Below are positions 36,854 to 45,733 of a DNA stretch of 64,000 nucleotides, in pieces. The notes beneath the pieces are model-generated. The model had not been told where the DNA came from. It ran no database searches and saw only the letters and a list, made by a program, of their open reading frames with translations. A program made the position numbers and the translations under genes. Each line of letters opens with the position of its first letter. The first letter of the stretch is position 1. This DNA comes from Ignavibacteriota bacterium (GTDB taxonomy: Bacteria > Bacteroidota > Ignavibacteria > UBA10030). Location of the stretch: the NCBI GenBank assembly GCA_003170475.1, contig PMZI01000010.1, forward strand, positions 35,976 to 99,975, read 5' to 3'.

Positions 36854-36905
36854 TGTCAAGTTAAATTATGATCGAAATTGGTGTGGCCTAAATTTTAACT
36901 TGACA
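36854..36905. repeat. 12-bp perfect inverted repeat resembling an IS or MITE end
   Basis: TGTCAAGTTAAA (36854-36865) and TTTAACTTGACA (36894-36905) enclose 28 bp. The outer ends TGTCA/TGACA and the inner AT-rich segments are reminiscent of transposon termini. The right arm contains the -35 hexamer of the promoter below, as in outward-facing IS promoters. No transposase gene remains. Confidence 0.55.
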
Positions 36906-36928
36906 AAGGTACCGCAACCGCTTATATT
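36900..36928 (+). promoter_or_regulatory. Near-consensus sigma-70 type promoter for nrdJ
   Basis: TTGACA (36900-36905), a 17-bp spacer, TATATT (36923-36928). The -35 is part of the inverted-repeat arm. It gives nrdJ a leader of about 225 nt. The 507-bp stretch from 36654 to 37160 holds no convincing gene: only this repeat, promoter and leader; the 69-codon plus-strand ORF at 36662 looks random. Confidence 0.7.
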
Positions 36929-36979
36929 CACACCCAGTTGCGTCAATTGAAATCCTGACTAAGAGAACCTTACCCCCGA

Positions 36980-37024
36980 GATGTTCAACTATCACAGGGG
37001 TGCTCCAACGTGATGGTTGACATC
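36980..37024 (+). other. Stable hairpin in the nrdJ leader
   Basis: GATG-T-TCAACTATCAC pairs with GTGATGGTTGA-CATC to make a 15-bp stem with one bulged base and one G-U pair, around a 14-nt loop. It lies about 45 nt after the predicted transcription start and 137 nt before the ATG. I did not find the conserved core of a cobalamin riboswitch. Confidence 0.5.
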
Positions 37025-37160
37025 CCCACACCGTCGAGAGGGTTTACCTAACTACAGATAATGACCTATCCAGGGACAGGCATTTGCTTGTCCGCGGGTA
37101 GTATTTTCTCTAGAGTCTACTTTTCCATGTTCAACAATTTGTCATCGAGGAGAAAGCGAT

Positions 37161-39911
37161 ATGCTTGAGAAGGCGACGACCACAACGCCCGTAGAAGCCG
37201 CGCGCGCTGAAAAATCTAGCGATGTACATGGATTGAAATTTCAGCGCTATTTTACCAAACCGGGAACTCATGCTTTCGATCTGGTTGAGTGGGAGCTTCG
37301 TACGGCCCTCATCTCCAATGAGAAGGGGGAGAAAGTCTTCGAGCAGAAGGATGTCGAAATACCGAAGATGTGGTCAATGACCGCCACCAATGTGGTCGTT
37401 TCCAAGTATTTCTATGGCAAACTTGGATCTCCCGAACGCGAAACCAGCGTCCGGCAACTGATCGAGCGCGTCGCTCACTCCATCTATCAGTGGGGCCTCA
37501 AGGATGGCTATTTTGCCAGCCAGGAAGATGCGGATACCTTCTATCATGAGCTCTGTTTCCTCCTTGTAAACCAGTACATGTCCTTCAACAGTCCTGTTTG
37601 GTTCAATGTTGGCAATGAAGAGCGTCCGCAATGTTCTGCGTGTTTCATCAACTCGGTGAAGGATTCGATGGACTCCATTCTGACACTTGCCAAGACGGAA
37701 GGCATGCTGTTCAAATGGGGGTCCGGCACAGGATCCAACCTCTCGACGCTTCGTTCATCAAAGGAGTCACTCGCCGGCGGCGGCACTGCCTCCGGGCCGG
37801 TGTCCTTCATGAGAGGATACGACGCTTTCGCTGGAGTCATTAAGTCAGGCGGAAAAACCCGGCGTGCCGCGAAGATGGTCATTCTCAACGCAGAGCACCC
37901 GGATATCGCGGACTTTATCAACTGTAAAGCAGATGAAGAGAAGAAGGCTTGGGCTCTGATCGAAGCCGGATACGACGGTGGGTTTAATGTGCCGGGCGGT
38001 GCCTACGATTCCGTTTTCTATCAGAACGCAAATCACTCCATCAGGGCAACAGACGAGTTCATGAAGGCAGTGTTGGAGGATAAGGATTGGTACACCAAAG
38101 CCGTCACCTCCGGCAAGCCTGTCGAGAAGCACAGAGCACGGGACCTCATGCGCCAGATCTCGGACGCCGCGTGGATTTGCGGTGACCCCGGAATGCAGTA
38201 CCACACAACGATCAACAACTGGCACACATGCTCGAGCACGGCACCGATCAATGCCTCCAATCCGTGCAGCGAGTACATGTTCCTCGATGACACGGCGTGC
38301 AACCTGGCGTCATTGAACCTGATGAAGTTCCGGCGCGCGGAAGACTCCGAGTTCGATATCGAGTCTTTCAAGAAGGCTGTGCAAATAACAATTACGGCGA
38401 TGGAAATCGAAATCGATAACGCAAGTTATCCGACGCCCTCCATCACGCAGAATAGCTATGACTATCGCCCACTCGGTCTGGGTTACGCCAACCTTGGCGC
38501 CCTGCTGATGTCACGCGGGCTTGCGTACGATAGCGACGAAGGTCGCACGTTCGCCGCAACAATTACATCATTGATGTGTGGCGAGGCATATAGACAGTCA
38601 GCCCTCGTTGCGAAGGAGATGGGACCGTTCAAAGGATACCCGGAAAACCGGGAGCCGATGCTGAATGTCATGCAGAAGCACGGTATCCATGCAGAACGGA
38701 TCAGCAAGGAATATGTCCCAAGCGATCTTTGGGAATCGTCCAACGAAGTCTGGAAGGATGTGGTGAAGTTCGGCAAGCAGTACGGCTTCCGGAATTCCCA
38801 AACAACAGTGCTAGCCCCCACAGGAACTATCGGCTTTATGATGGACTGTGACACCACCGGTGTCGAGCCTGATATCGCACTCGTGAAGTACAAGAAGCTC
38901 TCAGGCGGCGGACTTATGAAGATCGTGAACCAAACCGTCCCCGAGGCACTTCGGAAGCTTGGATACGATGGTGAGCAGATTGAACACATTGTGGCCTACA
39001 TCGATAACAACGACACCATCGAGCGGTCACCGTACCTCCGGGAAGAGCATCTTTCAGTCTTTGATTGTGCCTTCCAACCGGCAAATGGCCAGCGATCGAT
39101 CCAATATATGGGCCATATCAAGATGATGGCCGCCGTCCAGCCGTTTCTCTCCGGCGCTATCTCCAAGACGGTCAATATGCCGTCCGATGTCACAACAGAG
39201 GACATCCAGCAGGCATATGTTGAAGCGTGGAGGCTCGGCCTCAAGGCCATCGCAGTCTACCGCGACGGCTGCAAGCGCACACAGCCATTGAGCACTTCTC
39301 TCGATGCGAAGAAGGAAGAGAAGAAAGTGCATCCAGCACGTCGGCGCCTCCCCGACGAGCGACAGTCCATCACGCACAAGTTCAGCATTGCAGGTCACGA
39401 GGGATATGTTACCGTCGGTATGTTTGAGGATGGCATGCCGGGTGAGCTCTTCGTCACCATGTCCAAAGAAGGTTCTACCATCTCCGGTTTGATGGACTCC
39501 TTTGCCACGTCAATTTCGATTGCGTTGCAGTACGGAGTGCCTTTGAAGGTTCTGGTCGACAAGTTCAGCCATGCACGGTATGAACCCTCGGGCTTCACGA
39601 ACAATCCCGAAATTCCAATCGCAAAGTCCATCAGCGACTACATCTCCCGATGGCTTGGACTCAAGTTCCTTCCAAAAGAAGATGCCCCTTCGACCGGCAG
39701 CACCACACCGACGATTGCCAACGTCGTGCAGCCCAGGTTACGGATGCAGGACCCATCGTCTCGAAGCTCCGCTTCTGTCGAAAGAAACGAGAAGGTAGTT
39801 TTCCAAACGCAATCGGATGCCCCCCCCTGCCATGAGTGCGGCAGCATCATGATCCGCAGCGGAAGCTGCTACAAATGTCTGCAGTGTGGTTCCACGAGCG
39901 GTTGCTCGTAA
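37161..39911 (+). CDS. nrdJ: Adenosylcobalamin-dependent (class II) ribonucleotide reductase
   Basis: Makes deoxyribonucleotides with a B12-derived radical, independent of oxygen. 916 residues. The catalytic core includes QCSACFINSVKDSMDSI, WGSGTGSNLSTLR, NPCSEYMFLDDTACNLASL and the LAPTGTIGFMMDCDTTGVEPD loop. The C-terminus carries a zinc-ribbon-like CHECGSIM...CYKCLQCGSTSGCS that includes the re-reducing cysteines. The start has GAGGAG 9 nt upstream. No class I or III reductase is in the window. The TonB receptor at 61.8 kb could import cobalamin, but this is speculation. Confidence 0.96.
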   Translation: MLEKATTTTPVEAARAEKSSDVHGLKFQRYFTKPGTHAFDLVEWELRTALISNEKGEKVFEQKDVEIPKMWSMTATNVVVSKYFYGKLGSPERETSVRQLIERVAHSIYQWGLKDGYFASQEDADTFYHELCFLLVNQYMSFNSPVWFNVGNEERPQCSACFINSVKDSMDSILTLAKTEGMLFKWGSGTGSNLSTLRSSKESLAGGGTASGPVSFMRGYDAFAGVIKSGGKTRRAAKMVILNAEHPDIADFINCKADEEKKAWALIEAGYDGGFNVPGGAYDSVFYQNANHSIRATDEFMKAVLEDKDWYTKAVTSGKPVEKHRARDLMRQISDAAWICGDPGMQYHTTINNWHTCSSTAPINASNPCSEYMFLDDTACNLASLNLMKFRRAEDSEFDIESFKKAVQITITAMEIEIDNASYPTPSITQNSYDYRPLGLGYANLGALLMSRGLAYDSDEGRTFAATITSLMCGEAYRQSALVAKEMGPFKGYPENREPMLNVMQKHGIHAERISKEYVPSDLWESSNEVWKDVVKFGKQYGFRNSQTTVLAPTGTIGFMMDCDTTGVEPDIALVKYKKLSGGGLMKIVNQTVPEALRKLGYDGEQIEHIVAYIDNNDTIERSPYLREEHLSVFDCAFQPANGQRSIQYMGHIKMMAAVQPFLSGAISKTVNMPSDVTTEDIQQAYVEAWRLGLKAIAVYRDGCKRTQPLSTSLDAKKEEKKVHPARRRLPDERQSITHKFSIAGHEGYVTVGMFEDGMPGELFVTMSKEGSTISGLMDSFATSISIALQYGVPLKVLVDKFSHARYEPSGFTNNPEIPIAKSISDYISRWLGLKFLPKEDAPSTGSTTPTIANVVQPRLRMQDPSSRSSASVERNEKVVFQTQSDAPPCHECGSIMIRSGSCYKCLQCGSTSGCS

Positions 39912-40070
39912 GGCGAACGCTCCATTGTTTTTAAACCAAGCTTCGGCACGTTCGACATCGGGCGTGCCGATTTGCTTTTGGAGGGCCACAGAAAGAATCC
40001 CTGGCAAAGCCTGCCAGAACAGCCACATGGTGATCAGTCAAATCATTCATCCATCATTCCAGGTGACCTC

Positions 40071-41300
40071 ATGAGAGTATCGCTCGCAAAGATTTTCATC
40101 GTGTTGGCGGTGACCGTAACGGCATCGTTGTATGCCCGGCAGCCCCAGCAAGAAAACGCGCTTCGCTCCAAAGCTCAGAAGCTCGCGCAGCAGTTCATCA
40201 TCGTCGACACTCATATCGACGCTCCCTATCGCCTGAGGATGAAATGGGAAGATATTTCACAGCGCACAAAAGATGGTGAGTTCGACTTCGTTCGTGCAAA
40301 GCAAGGAGGACTCAACGCCCCGTTCATGTCCATCTACATTCCTGCTGAGTACGAGAAAAAGGGAGGGGCAAAAGCGCTGGCAGACACGCTCATTGATATG
40401 GTCGAGAAATTCGCACGGGATTGGCCCACACAGTGCGCCGTGGCACGCTCGGCAGCGGACGTCACAAAGCAGTTCAAACGAGGCGTCATCTCGCTCTGCA
40501 TGGGGATGGAGAACGGATCTCCGATTGAGCACGATATGGCCAATGTGCAGTACTTCTTCGACCGCGGCATCCGGTACATCACTCTGGCACATGCGCGCGA
40601 CAATCACATTTCTGATTCCTCCTATGACACCACTCACGTCTGGAGGGGATTGAGTTTTTTCGGCAGACGGCTGATCACCGAAATGAATCGGGTGGGAATC
40701 ATGGTCGATGTATCCCACATCTCGGATGCAGCATTCTATGAAGTCATGAATGTGACGAAAGCGCCGGTCATTGCATCGCATTCCTCATGCCGATTCTTCA
40801 CACCCGGGTTTGAGCGGAACATGTCGGATGAAATGATTACCATCCTGGCAAGACAAGGGGGCGTCATTCAGATCAATTTCGGTTCATCCTTCCTGAGCAA
40901 AGAACTCCGGGAACGCGAAGACAAGGATCAGAAGGAGGTCACGGCCTATCTGAAATCCAACAACCTCAAATTCGTAGACTCCGCGGCCCAATCATACATC
41001 GAACGATACCGCAAAGATCACCCCACCACCTATGCCGATGTCTCAGATGTGGCGAATCACATCGACCATGTCGTGAAACTGGTAGGAGTCGATCACGTGG
41101 GTCTGGGATCAGATTTCGATGGAGTCGGAGATTCATTGCCCACGGGGTTGAAGGACGTATCTCAATATCCCAACATCATTTATGAACTCCTGAAACGCGG
41201 TTACTCAGAAAAGGACATCGAGAAGATTTGTGGCGGGAATTTGTTGAGGGTGTGGACGGAAGTTGACCGCACTGCAAAAGAACTCCAGGCACAGAAATAG
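40071..41300 (+). CDS. Membrane dipeptidase (M19, renal-dipeptidase family), exported
   Basis: 409 residues from the ATG at 40071 with AGGTGA seven bases upstream; the track start adds 33 codons. A signal peptide (IFIVLAVTVTASLYARQ) is present. The binuclear zinc site is seen: DTHIDAPYR (HxD), the bridging Glu in CMGMENGS, His in VDVSHISDAAF and in IASHSSCRF, and DHVGLGSDFDG. Family members cleave dipeptides, including those with a C-terminal D-residue. The next gene is a second peptidase. Confidence 0.93.
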   Translation: MRVSLAKIFIVLAVTVTASLYARQPQQENALRSKAQKLAQQFIIVDTHIDAPYRLRMKWEDISQRTKDGEFDFVRAKQGGLNAPFMSIYIPAEYEKKGGAKALADTLIDMVEKFARDWPTQCAVARSAADVTKQFKRGVISLCMGMENGSPIEHDMANVQYFFDRGIRYITLAHARDNHISDSSYDTTHVWRGLSFFGRRLITEMNRVGIMVDVSHISDAAFYEVMNVTKAPVIASHSSCRFFTPGFERNMSDEMITILARQGGVIQINFGSSFLSKELREREDKDQKEVTAYLKSNNLKFVDSAAQSYIERYRKDHPTTYADVSDVANHIDHVVKLVGVDHVGLGSDFDGVGDSLPTGLKDVSQYPNIIYELLKRGYSEKDIEKICGGNLLRVWTEVDRTAKELQAQK

Positions 41301-41339
41301 CGCTCCGCTGAGTCGTTGATCAGATACCGCGAGAAAATC

Positions 41340-42479
41340 ATGAAACGAACTTTGATCATCATTGTCGGTCTCTCCATTTTCTCACTGACCGCTGCAGCGC
41401 AGCAGAGCGAGAGGCCACGGCTGCGAGACCTTGGTGTGGCGCTCGGGATGTTCCTGCCTGGCAGATATAATGCCATTACGGATGTGGCAGACGTTCTTGT
41501 CGGCCAGGTCACACTTGTTCGCGGAGACAGCGTTCGCACAGGCGTCACTGCCATTCTGCCCCACGGGGGAAATCTATTCCAGGAGAAGGTGCCGGCCGCG
41601 GTTTTCGTTGGGAACGGTTTCGGAAAGTTGGTCGGAACAACTCAGGTCACGGAGCTTGGACAAATAGAAACCCCCATCCTTCTCACAAACACGCTCAGCG
41701 TTTGGGATGTCGCTGATGGGGTCGTGGATTACGTGTTGAGCCTGCCGGGAAATGAAGGCGTCCAGTCCGTCAACCCCGTCGTTGGCGAGACAAATGATGG
41801 TGGACTCAACGATATCCGCGGAAGGCATGTAACACGCCTGGATGCGTTGGAGGCAATTCGTGCCGCGAGAAGCGGTCCGGTGATGGAAGGAAGCGTGGGA
41901 GCAGGCACGGGGACTGTGTGTTTTGGCTGGAAAGGCGGCATCGGGACAAGTTCCCGCGTCCTCCCTTCTGACGCAGGCGGATTCACGGTGGGAGTCTTGG
42001 TTCAATCCAATTACGGCGGAATCCTCGAGATCGCAGGCGTACCACTTGCAAAAGAGCTGGGACACAACGGATATCATGAAAACTCCCGAAAGCCCGGAGA
42101 TGGTTCATGCATGATCGTCATTGCGACCGATGCTCCTCTGAACAGCCAACAACTTCAGCGCCTCGCAAAGCGCGCTCCACTGGCCTTGGGTAGGACCGGC
42201 TCTTCCATGAGCAACGGAAGCGGCGACTACGTCATTGCATTTACAGCATCACGAGAACTCCGGATGCGTTCCACGGACGAGAAGATCCAGTCTTCTCTTC
42301 GATTTCGCGAAGATGCTCTCTCTCCTCTGTTCCAGGCTGTCGTCGAAGCGACCGAAGAAGCCCTCAGTAACTCGCTTCTTCGAGCAACGACAATGAAGGG
42401 ATTTCGGGGGACAGAGGTGGAAGCTGTTCCTGTGAAGGCAGTTCAGGATGCACTAAGGAAATACGGCAAGATTAGGTAG
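41340..42479 (+). CDS. P1-family peptidase (DmpA-type aminopeptidase/D-esterase), exported
   Basis: 379 residues from the ATG at 41340, with a signal peptide (IIIVGLSIFSLTAAAQ). The DmpA fold is shown by the N-terminal ITDVADVLVGQVTL, LTNTLSVWDVADGVVDY, VVGETNDGGLNDI, and the Gly-Ser autocleavage site in PGDGSCMIVIATDAPL; the serine becomes the N-terminal nucleophile of the small chain. Homologs cut L-aminoacyl amides and D-amino-acid esters or amides. It follows the M19 gene by 39 bp. Confidence 0.92.
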   Translation: MKRTLIIIVGLSIFSLTAAAQQSERPRLRDLGVALGMFLPGRYNAITDVADVLVGQVTLVRGDSVRTGVTAILPHGGNLFQEKVPAAVFVGNGFGKLVGTTQVTELGQIETPILLTNTLSVWDVADGVVDYVLSLPGNEGVQSVNPVVGETNDGGLNDIRGRHVTRLDALEAIRAARSGPVMEGSVGAGTGTVCFGWKGGIGTSSRVLPSDAGGFTVGVLVQSNYGGILEIAGVPLAKELGHNGYHENSRKPGDGSCMIVIATDAPLNSQQLQRLAKRAPLALGRTGSSMSNGSGDYVIAFTASRELRMRSTDEKIQSSLRFREDALSPLFQAVVEATEEALSNSLLRATTMKGFRGTEVEAVPVKAVQDALRKYGKIR

Positions 42480-42524
42480 GCGTGTGGAAGAGATGGAATG
42501 GCGTCACCGGGGACACGTGCGTTC

Positions 42525-43667
42525 TCACACTGCGGGAGCATGCTCCTGTTCGATCATCGATATGAACTCGTCGAATAGGTATTCGCTGTCGTGCGGACCC
42601 GGGGAGGCTTCGGGGTGATACTGAACGCTGAACACGGGGAGTTCCTTGTGCCGCAGACCTTCATTCGTTCCGTCGTTGAGATTGACGTGAGTGATCTCGA
42701 TGAGCATTGAATTCAGTGAATCCGAATCCACTGCAAATCCATGGTTCTGCGACGTGATTTCGATTTTCTTGGTCCGGAGGTTCTTCACCGGGTGGTTCGC
42801 GCCGCGATGGCCAAATTTCAGTTTAAACGTCTTCCCTCCGAGTGCCAACGCCAGAAGCTGATGCCCGAGACAGATGCCAAATATCGGTTTCTTGCCCAAC
42901 AGCTTTTTGATATTCTCGATTCCATACCGCACGGCTGAAGGGTCGCCGGGACCGTTGGAGAGAAAAATCCCGTCCGGCTGAAGCTCGAGTACTTTTTCTG
43001 CCGGGAAGGAAGCCGGGACGACAAGCAACTTGCAGCCATAGAGAGCAAGTCTGCGCAGGATGTTCTGCTTCACCCCATAGTCATAGACGACGACAAACCA
43101 TGGCCGGCCATCTTTCTTAGCTCTCCCGATCGGTTTGAGCGCAAACGGCGTCTTGTCGATAGCATCCCACTCATAGGTCTTCCCTGTCGTTACAACCTTG
43201 GCCAGATCGAGTCCATTCATACTGGGAGACCGCAGTGCCTTGTCGATGAGACTCGCATCGTCAAGATCGGCAGTAGAGATAACACCTCGGAGCGCTCCGA
43301 CGGTACGAATCATTTTCGTGAGCATCCGGGTGTCAATTCCCTGCAACGCGACGATGTTGTGCGCCTTCAGCCAATCTCCGAGACTCGACGTCGCACGGAA
43401 ATTGCTGTAGAAGTCAAAATACTCCTTCACAATGAATCCAGCCACTTGCGGCTTGGTAGACTCCAGGTCCTCGAGATTGACTCCGTAGTTGCCGATGAGC
43501 GGATATGTCATCGTCACGATTTGACCGGCGTACGACGGGTCTGACAGGATCTCCTGGTATCCGGTCATGCTCGTATTGAAGACCACCTCACCGGTGACCT
43601 CGGCGGAGGCACCGAAACTCTCGCCGGTGAAGACAGTGCCATTCTCAAGCGCTAACTTTGCAACCAA
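42525..43667 (-). CDS. carA: Carbamoyl-phosphate synthase small subunit
   Basis: Glutaminase subunit that feeds ammonia to CarB for arginine and pyrimidine synthesis. 380 residues; N-terminal domain with [21 protein letters not shown], class I amidotransferase domain with the nucleophile in [15 protein letters not shown] and His-Glu in [13 protein letters not shown]. carB is not adjacent in this window. A promoter lies 42-70 bp upstream. Confidence 0.97.
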   Translation of the reverse strand: MVAKLALENGTVFTGESFGASAEVTGEVVFNTSMTGYQEILSDPSYAGQIVTMTYPLIGNYGVNLEDLESTKPQVAGFIVKEYFDFYSNFRATSSLGDWLKAHNIVALQGIDTRMLTKMIRTVGALRGVISTADLDDASLIDKALRSPSMNGLDLAKVVTTGKTYEWDAIDKTPFALKPIGRAKKDGRPWFVVVYDYGVKQNILRRLALYGCKLLVVPASFPAEKVLELQPDGIFLSNGPGDPSAVRYGIENIKKLLGKKPIFGICLGHQLLALALGGKTFKLKFGHRGANHPVKNLRTKKIEITSQNHGFAVDSDSLNSMLIEITHVNLNDGTNEGLRHKELPVFSVQYHPEASPGPHDSEYLFDEFISMIEQEHAPAV

Positions 43668-43708
43668 TCGATCTCCAATTTCGTTGAGATTGTTGAGATG
43701 TGGGCTTC

Positions 43709-43737
43709 AAGATAGCAAGAAATGACAGCCAACGCAA
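43709..43737 (-). promoter_or_regulatory. Predicted carA promoter
   Basis: On the minus strand TTGCGT (43737-43732), a 17-bp spacer, TATCTT (43714-43709). The 358-bp carA-hrcA spacer holds this and the hrcA promoter in divergent orientation; I see no gene, tRNA or clear CIRCE element in the rest. Confidence 0.5.
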
Positions 43738-43971
43738 CCGCGGTCGCCTGCCCGGAATCGAGTGAGCATTCGCCCGACGGAAAAACCTCCGCCACAGTCG
43801 ATCACTCAGCAGAGATTGCGAAAACTGGACTGGCTTTTGTATCGATGTGTCGATCTCACCGGAGACAAAGCGCCATCTCAAAGACAAACTGCCAAGCGTT
43901 TTGTTTTGGCGAGAACCCTTGAAGTGAGACAAATGTTGTGTATGATGAGCAACGAGTGAGCTTTCGTCACC

Positions 43972-44000
43972 TTGACATCCTATACAAAAAGTGGTATTTT
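43972..44000 (+). promoter_or_regulatory. Predicted promoter of the hrcA-grpE-dnaJ operon
   Basis: TTGACA (43972-43977), 17-bp spacer, TATTTT (43995-44000), about 25 bp before the hrcA ATG. The usual HrcA target (CIRCE, TTAGCACTC-N9-GAGTGCTAA) is not visible nearby. Confidence 0.6.
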
Positions 44001-44025
44001 TGGGCTGAAAAATAGGCCTTTTTTG

Positions 44026-45072
44026 ATGATTACGTCTCCAACATCCGAGCCATTGAACGAACGGGAGCGGGATATCCTGCGTCACGTCGTTTTCAATTTT
44101 ATCCAATCGGCGATTCCCGTTGGATCTCGGTACATTTCGAAGCATTTCGAGTCGCAGCTCAGTCCGGCGACCATCAGAAACGTGATGGCGGATCTTGAGG
44201 AGTTGGGCCTTCTGTTCCATCCTCACACCTCTGCAGGAAGAGTGCCGACGGACCTGGGGTACCGTTACTACGTGGATTACCTGATGGAAATCCAGGCGTT
44301 GTCGGATGCTGATAAGCGACAGATCGAGCAGCAGCTCACGGTGGCCAACGATCCGGACACGATGCTCCGTGAGACCTCAAAGCTTCTTGGAAAGATCTCC
44401 AAGCAGTTGAGCATCGTCTCTTCCCCCCACATTGGGAGCGGGGTGTTCGAGAAACTGGAACTCATTCCGATATCGTCTTCCAGGGTGCTCGTCGTCATTT
44501 CCATTCGGACCGGTCTGGTCAAGACAATCATGATGGAAGTCGGCGTCGAATTGAAGCGGGATCATCTGGAACAGGTGTCCCGACTCTTGAACGAAAGGCT
44601 CTCTGGGCTGACACTCCGGGAGATACGTGATACATTCGTCGAACGAACACGTGACGTCCAGGACGAGCGCACGGGCCTGATTCGCCTGTTCATCGATTCA
44701 GTGGACAATTTATTCGATGACATGAAAGACCGCGACAAGGTCCATATTTCCGGAACTCAGAATATTATCGAACAGCCGGAGTTCATCGATCCAAGAAATT
44801 TCCGCAGTGTCATCGAACTCATCGAAAATGACGATATCATTGTCCATCTGCTCGAAAAGCACGAGGTATTCGACAAGGATCTCGTTGTGACCATCGGCTC
44901 TGAAAACGACGACACGAAAGTGAAAGACTATAGCGTGGTGTCTGCGACGTATGATCTGGACGGGGTCAAAGGAAGCGTTGGGGTCATTGGTCCCCGACGA
45001 ATGGACTATGCTAGAATGATCCCCCTGGTCGACCACGTCGCAAAACTTGTTGCAAGAATGATGAAGGGATAG
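44026..45072 (+). CDS. hrcA: Heat-inducible transcription repressor HrcA
   Basis: 348 residues from the ATG at 44026; the track ORF starts within the promoter. The N-terminal winged helix contains LNERERDILRHVVFNFIQSAIPVGSRYIS and SPATIRNVMADLEELGLL; GAF-like and dimerisation parts follow, and GPRRMDYARMIPLVDHVAKLV closes the protein. It normally represses groE and dnaK operons through CIRCE and is modulated by GroEL. First gene of the hrcA-grpE-dnaJ run; dnaK is not in the window. Confidence 0.96.
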   Translation: MITSPTSEPLNERERDILRHVVFNFIQSAIPVGSRYISKHFESQLSPATIRNVMADLEELGLLFHPHTSAGRVPTDLGYRYYVDYLMEIQALSDADKRQIEQQLTVANDPDTMLRETSKLLGKISKQLSIVSSPHIGSGVFEKLELIPISSSRVLVVISIRTGLVKTIMMEVGVELKRDHLEQVSRLLNERLSGLTLREIRDTFVERTRDVQDERTGLIRLFIDSVDNLFDDMKDRDKVHISGTQNIIEQPEFIDPRNFRSVIELIENDDIIVHLLEKHEVFDKDLVVTIGSENDDTKVKDYSVVSATYDLDGVKGSVGVIGPRRMDYARMIPLVDHVAKLVARMMKG

Positions 45073-45083
45073 GCGTAGTATTG

Positions 45084-45725
45084 ATGAACGATCCGCTGGA
45101 AAATACCGCAAAACAAACCGACGAGAGAGAATCTACAAAAGCGGCTGAACCTGAAAATCAGCCGGTAGAAGTTCCGGAGGAGTCGACGGATCTGAACCAA
45201 CGTTTGGCTCAAGCTGAAAAGCAGGTCGAGTTCTACAAGGATCAGCTTCTCCGCAGGGTTGCCGATTTCGACAATTTCAAGAAACGGGCGGAATCTGAAT
45301 CGGCGTCTGTTTTTAAGTATGCGAAAGTTGATATCATTCAGGAACTCCTTCCTGTCATAGACGATTTTGAGCGATCGTTGAAGCTCGCCAAAGACCGTAG
45401 AGAATCGGAACCATTTGCCAAAGGAGTCGAGCTCATCTATCAGAAACTGACGAAATTTTTGCAGTCGCAAGGCGTGAAGGAGATCGAGTCGCTCGGCAAG
45501 GAATTTGACGTTCATTTCCACGACGCATTGCTCCAGATTCCACGGAGTGACGTCCCTCCTCATGTTGTCATCGAGGTTGTGGACAAAGGATATATGCTTG
45601 AGGATCGCGTCCTGCGTCATGCAAAAGTGGTTGTATCAGCAAGTCCGACTGGTGACGACACTGACGTGAACAAGAACGACGAGCAATCCATCGGGCCAGA
45701 GACCACCACGAAGATCGAGAACTAG
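45084..45725 (+). CDS. grpE: Nucleotide exchange factor GrpE
   Basis: 213 residues from the ATG at 45084 (the track used the TTG before it). An acidic disordered N-terminus leads to the long dimer helix ([29 protein letters not shown]) and the C-terminal beta domain ([28 protein letters not shown]). It releases ADP from DnaK. Placed 11 bp after hrcA and 8 bp before dnaJ. Confidence 0.96.
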   Translation: MNDPLENTAKQTDERESTKAAEPENQPVEVPEESTDLNQRLAQAEKQVEFYKDQLLRRVADFDNFKKRAESESASVFKYAKVDIIQELLPVIDDFERSLKLAKDRRESEPFAKGVELIYQKLTKFLQSQGVKEIESLGKEFDVHFHDALLQIPRSDVPPHVVIEVVDKGYMLEDRVLRHAKVVVSASPTGDDTDVNKNDEQSIGPETTTKIEN

Positions 45726-45733
45726 AGAGTAGA

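Noticed and set aside
36662-36871. 69-codon plus-strand ORF in the nrdJ upstream region
   Set aside because: Composition looks random, it has no ribosome-binding site and it runs into the inverted repeat and promoter.
36929-37160. Cobalamin riboswitch ahead of nrdJ
   Set aside because: Considered because the enzyme uses B12, but the conserved B12-box and core segments were not found by eye.
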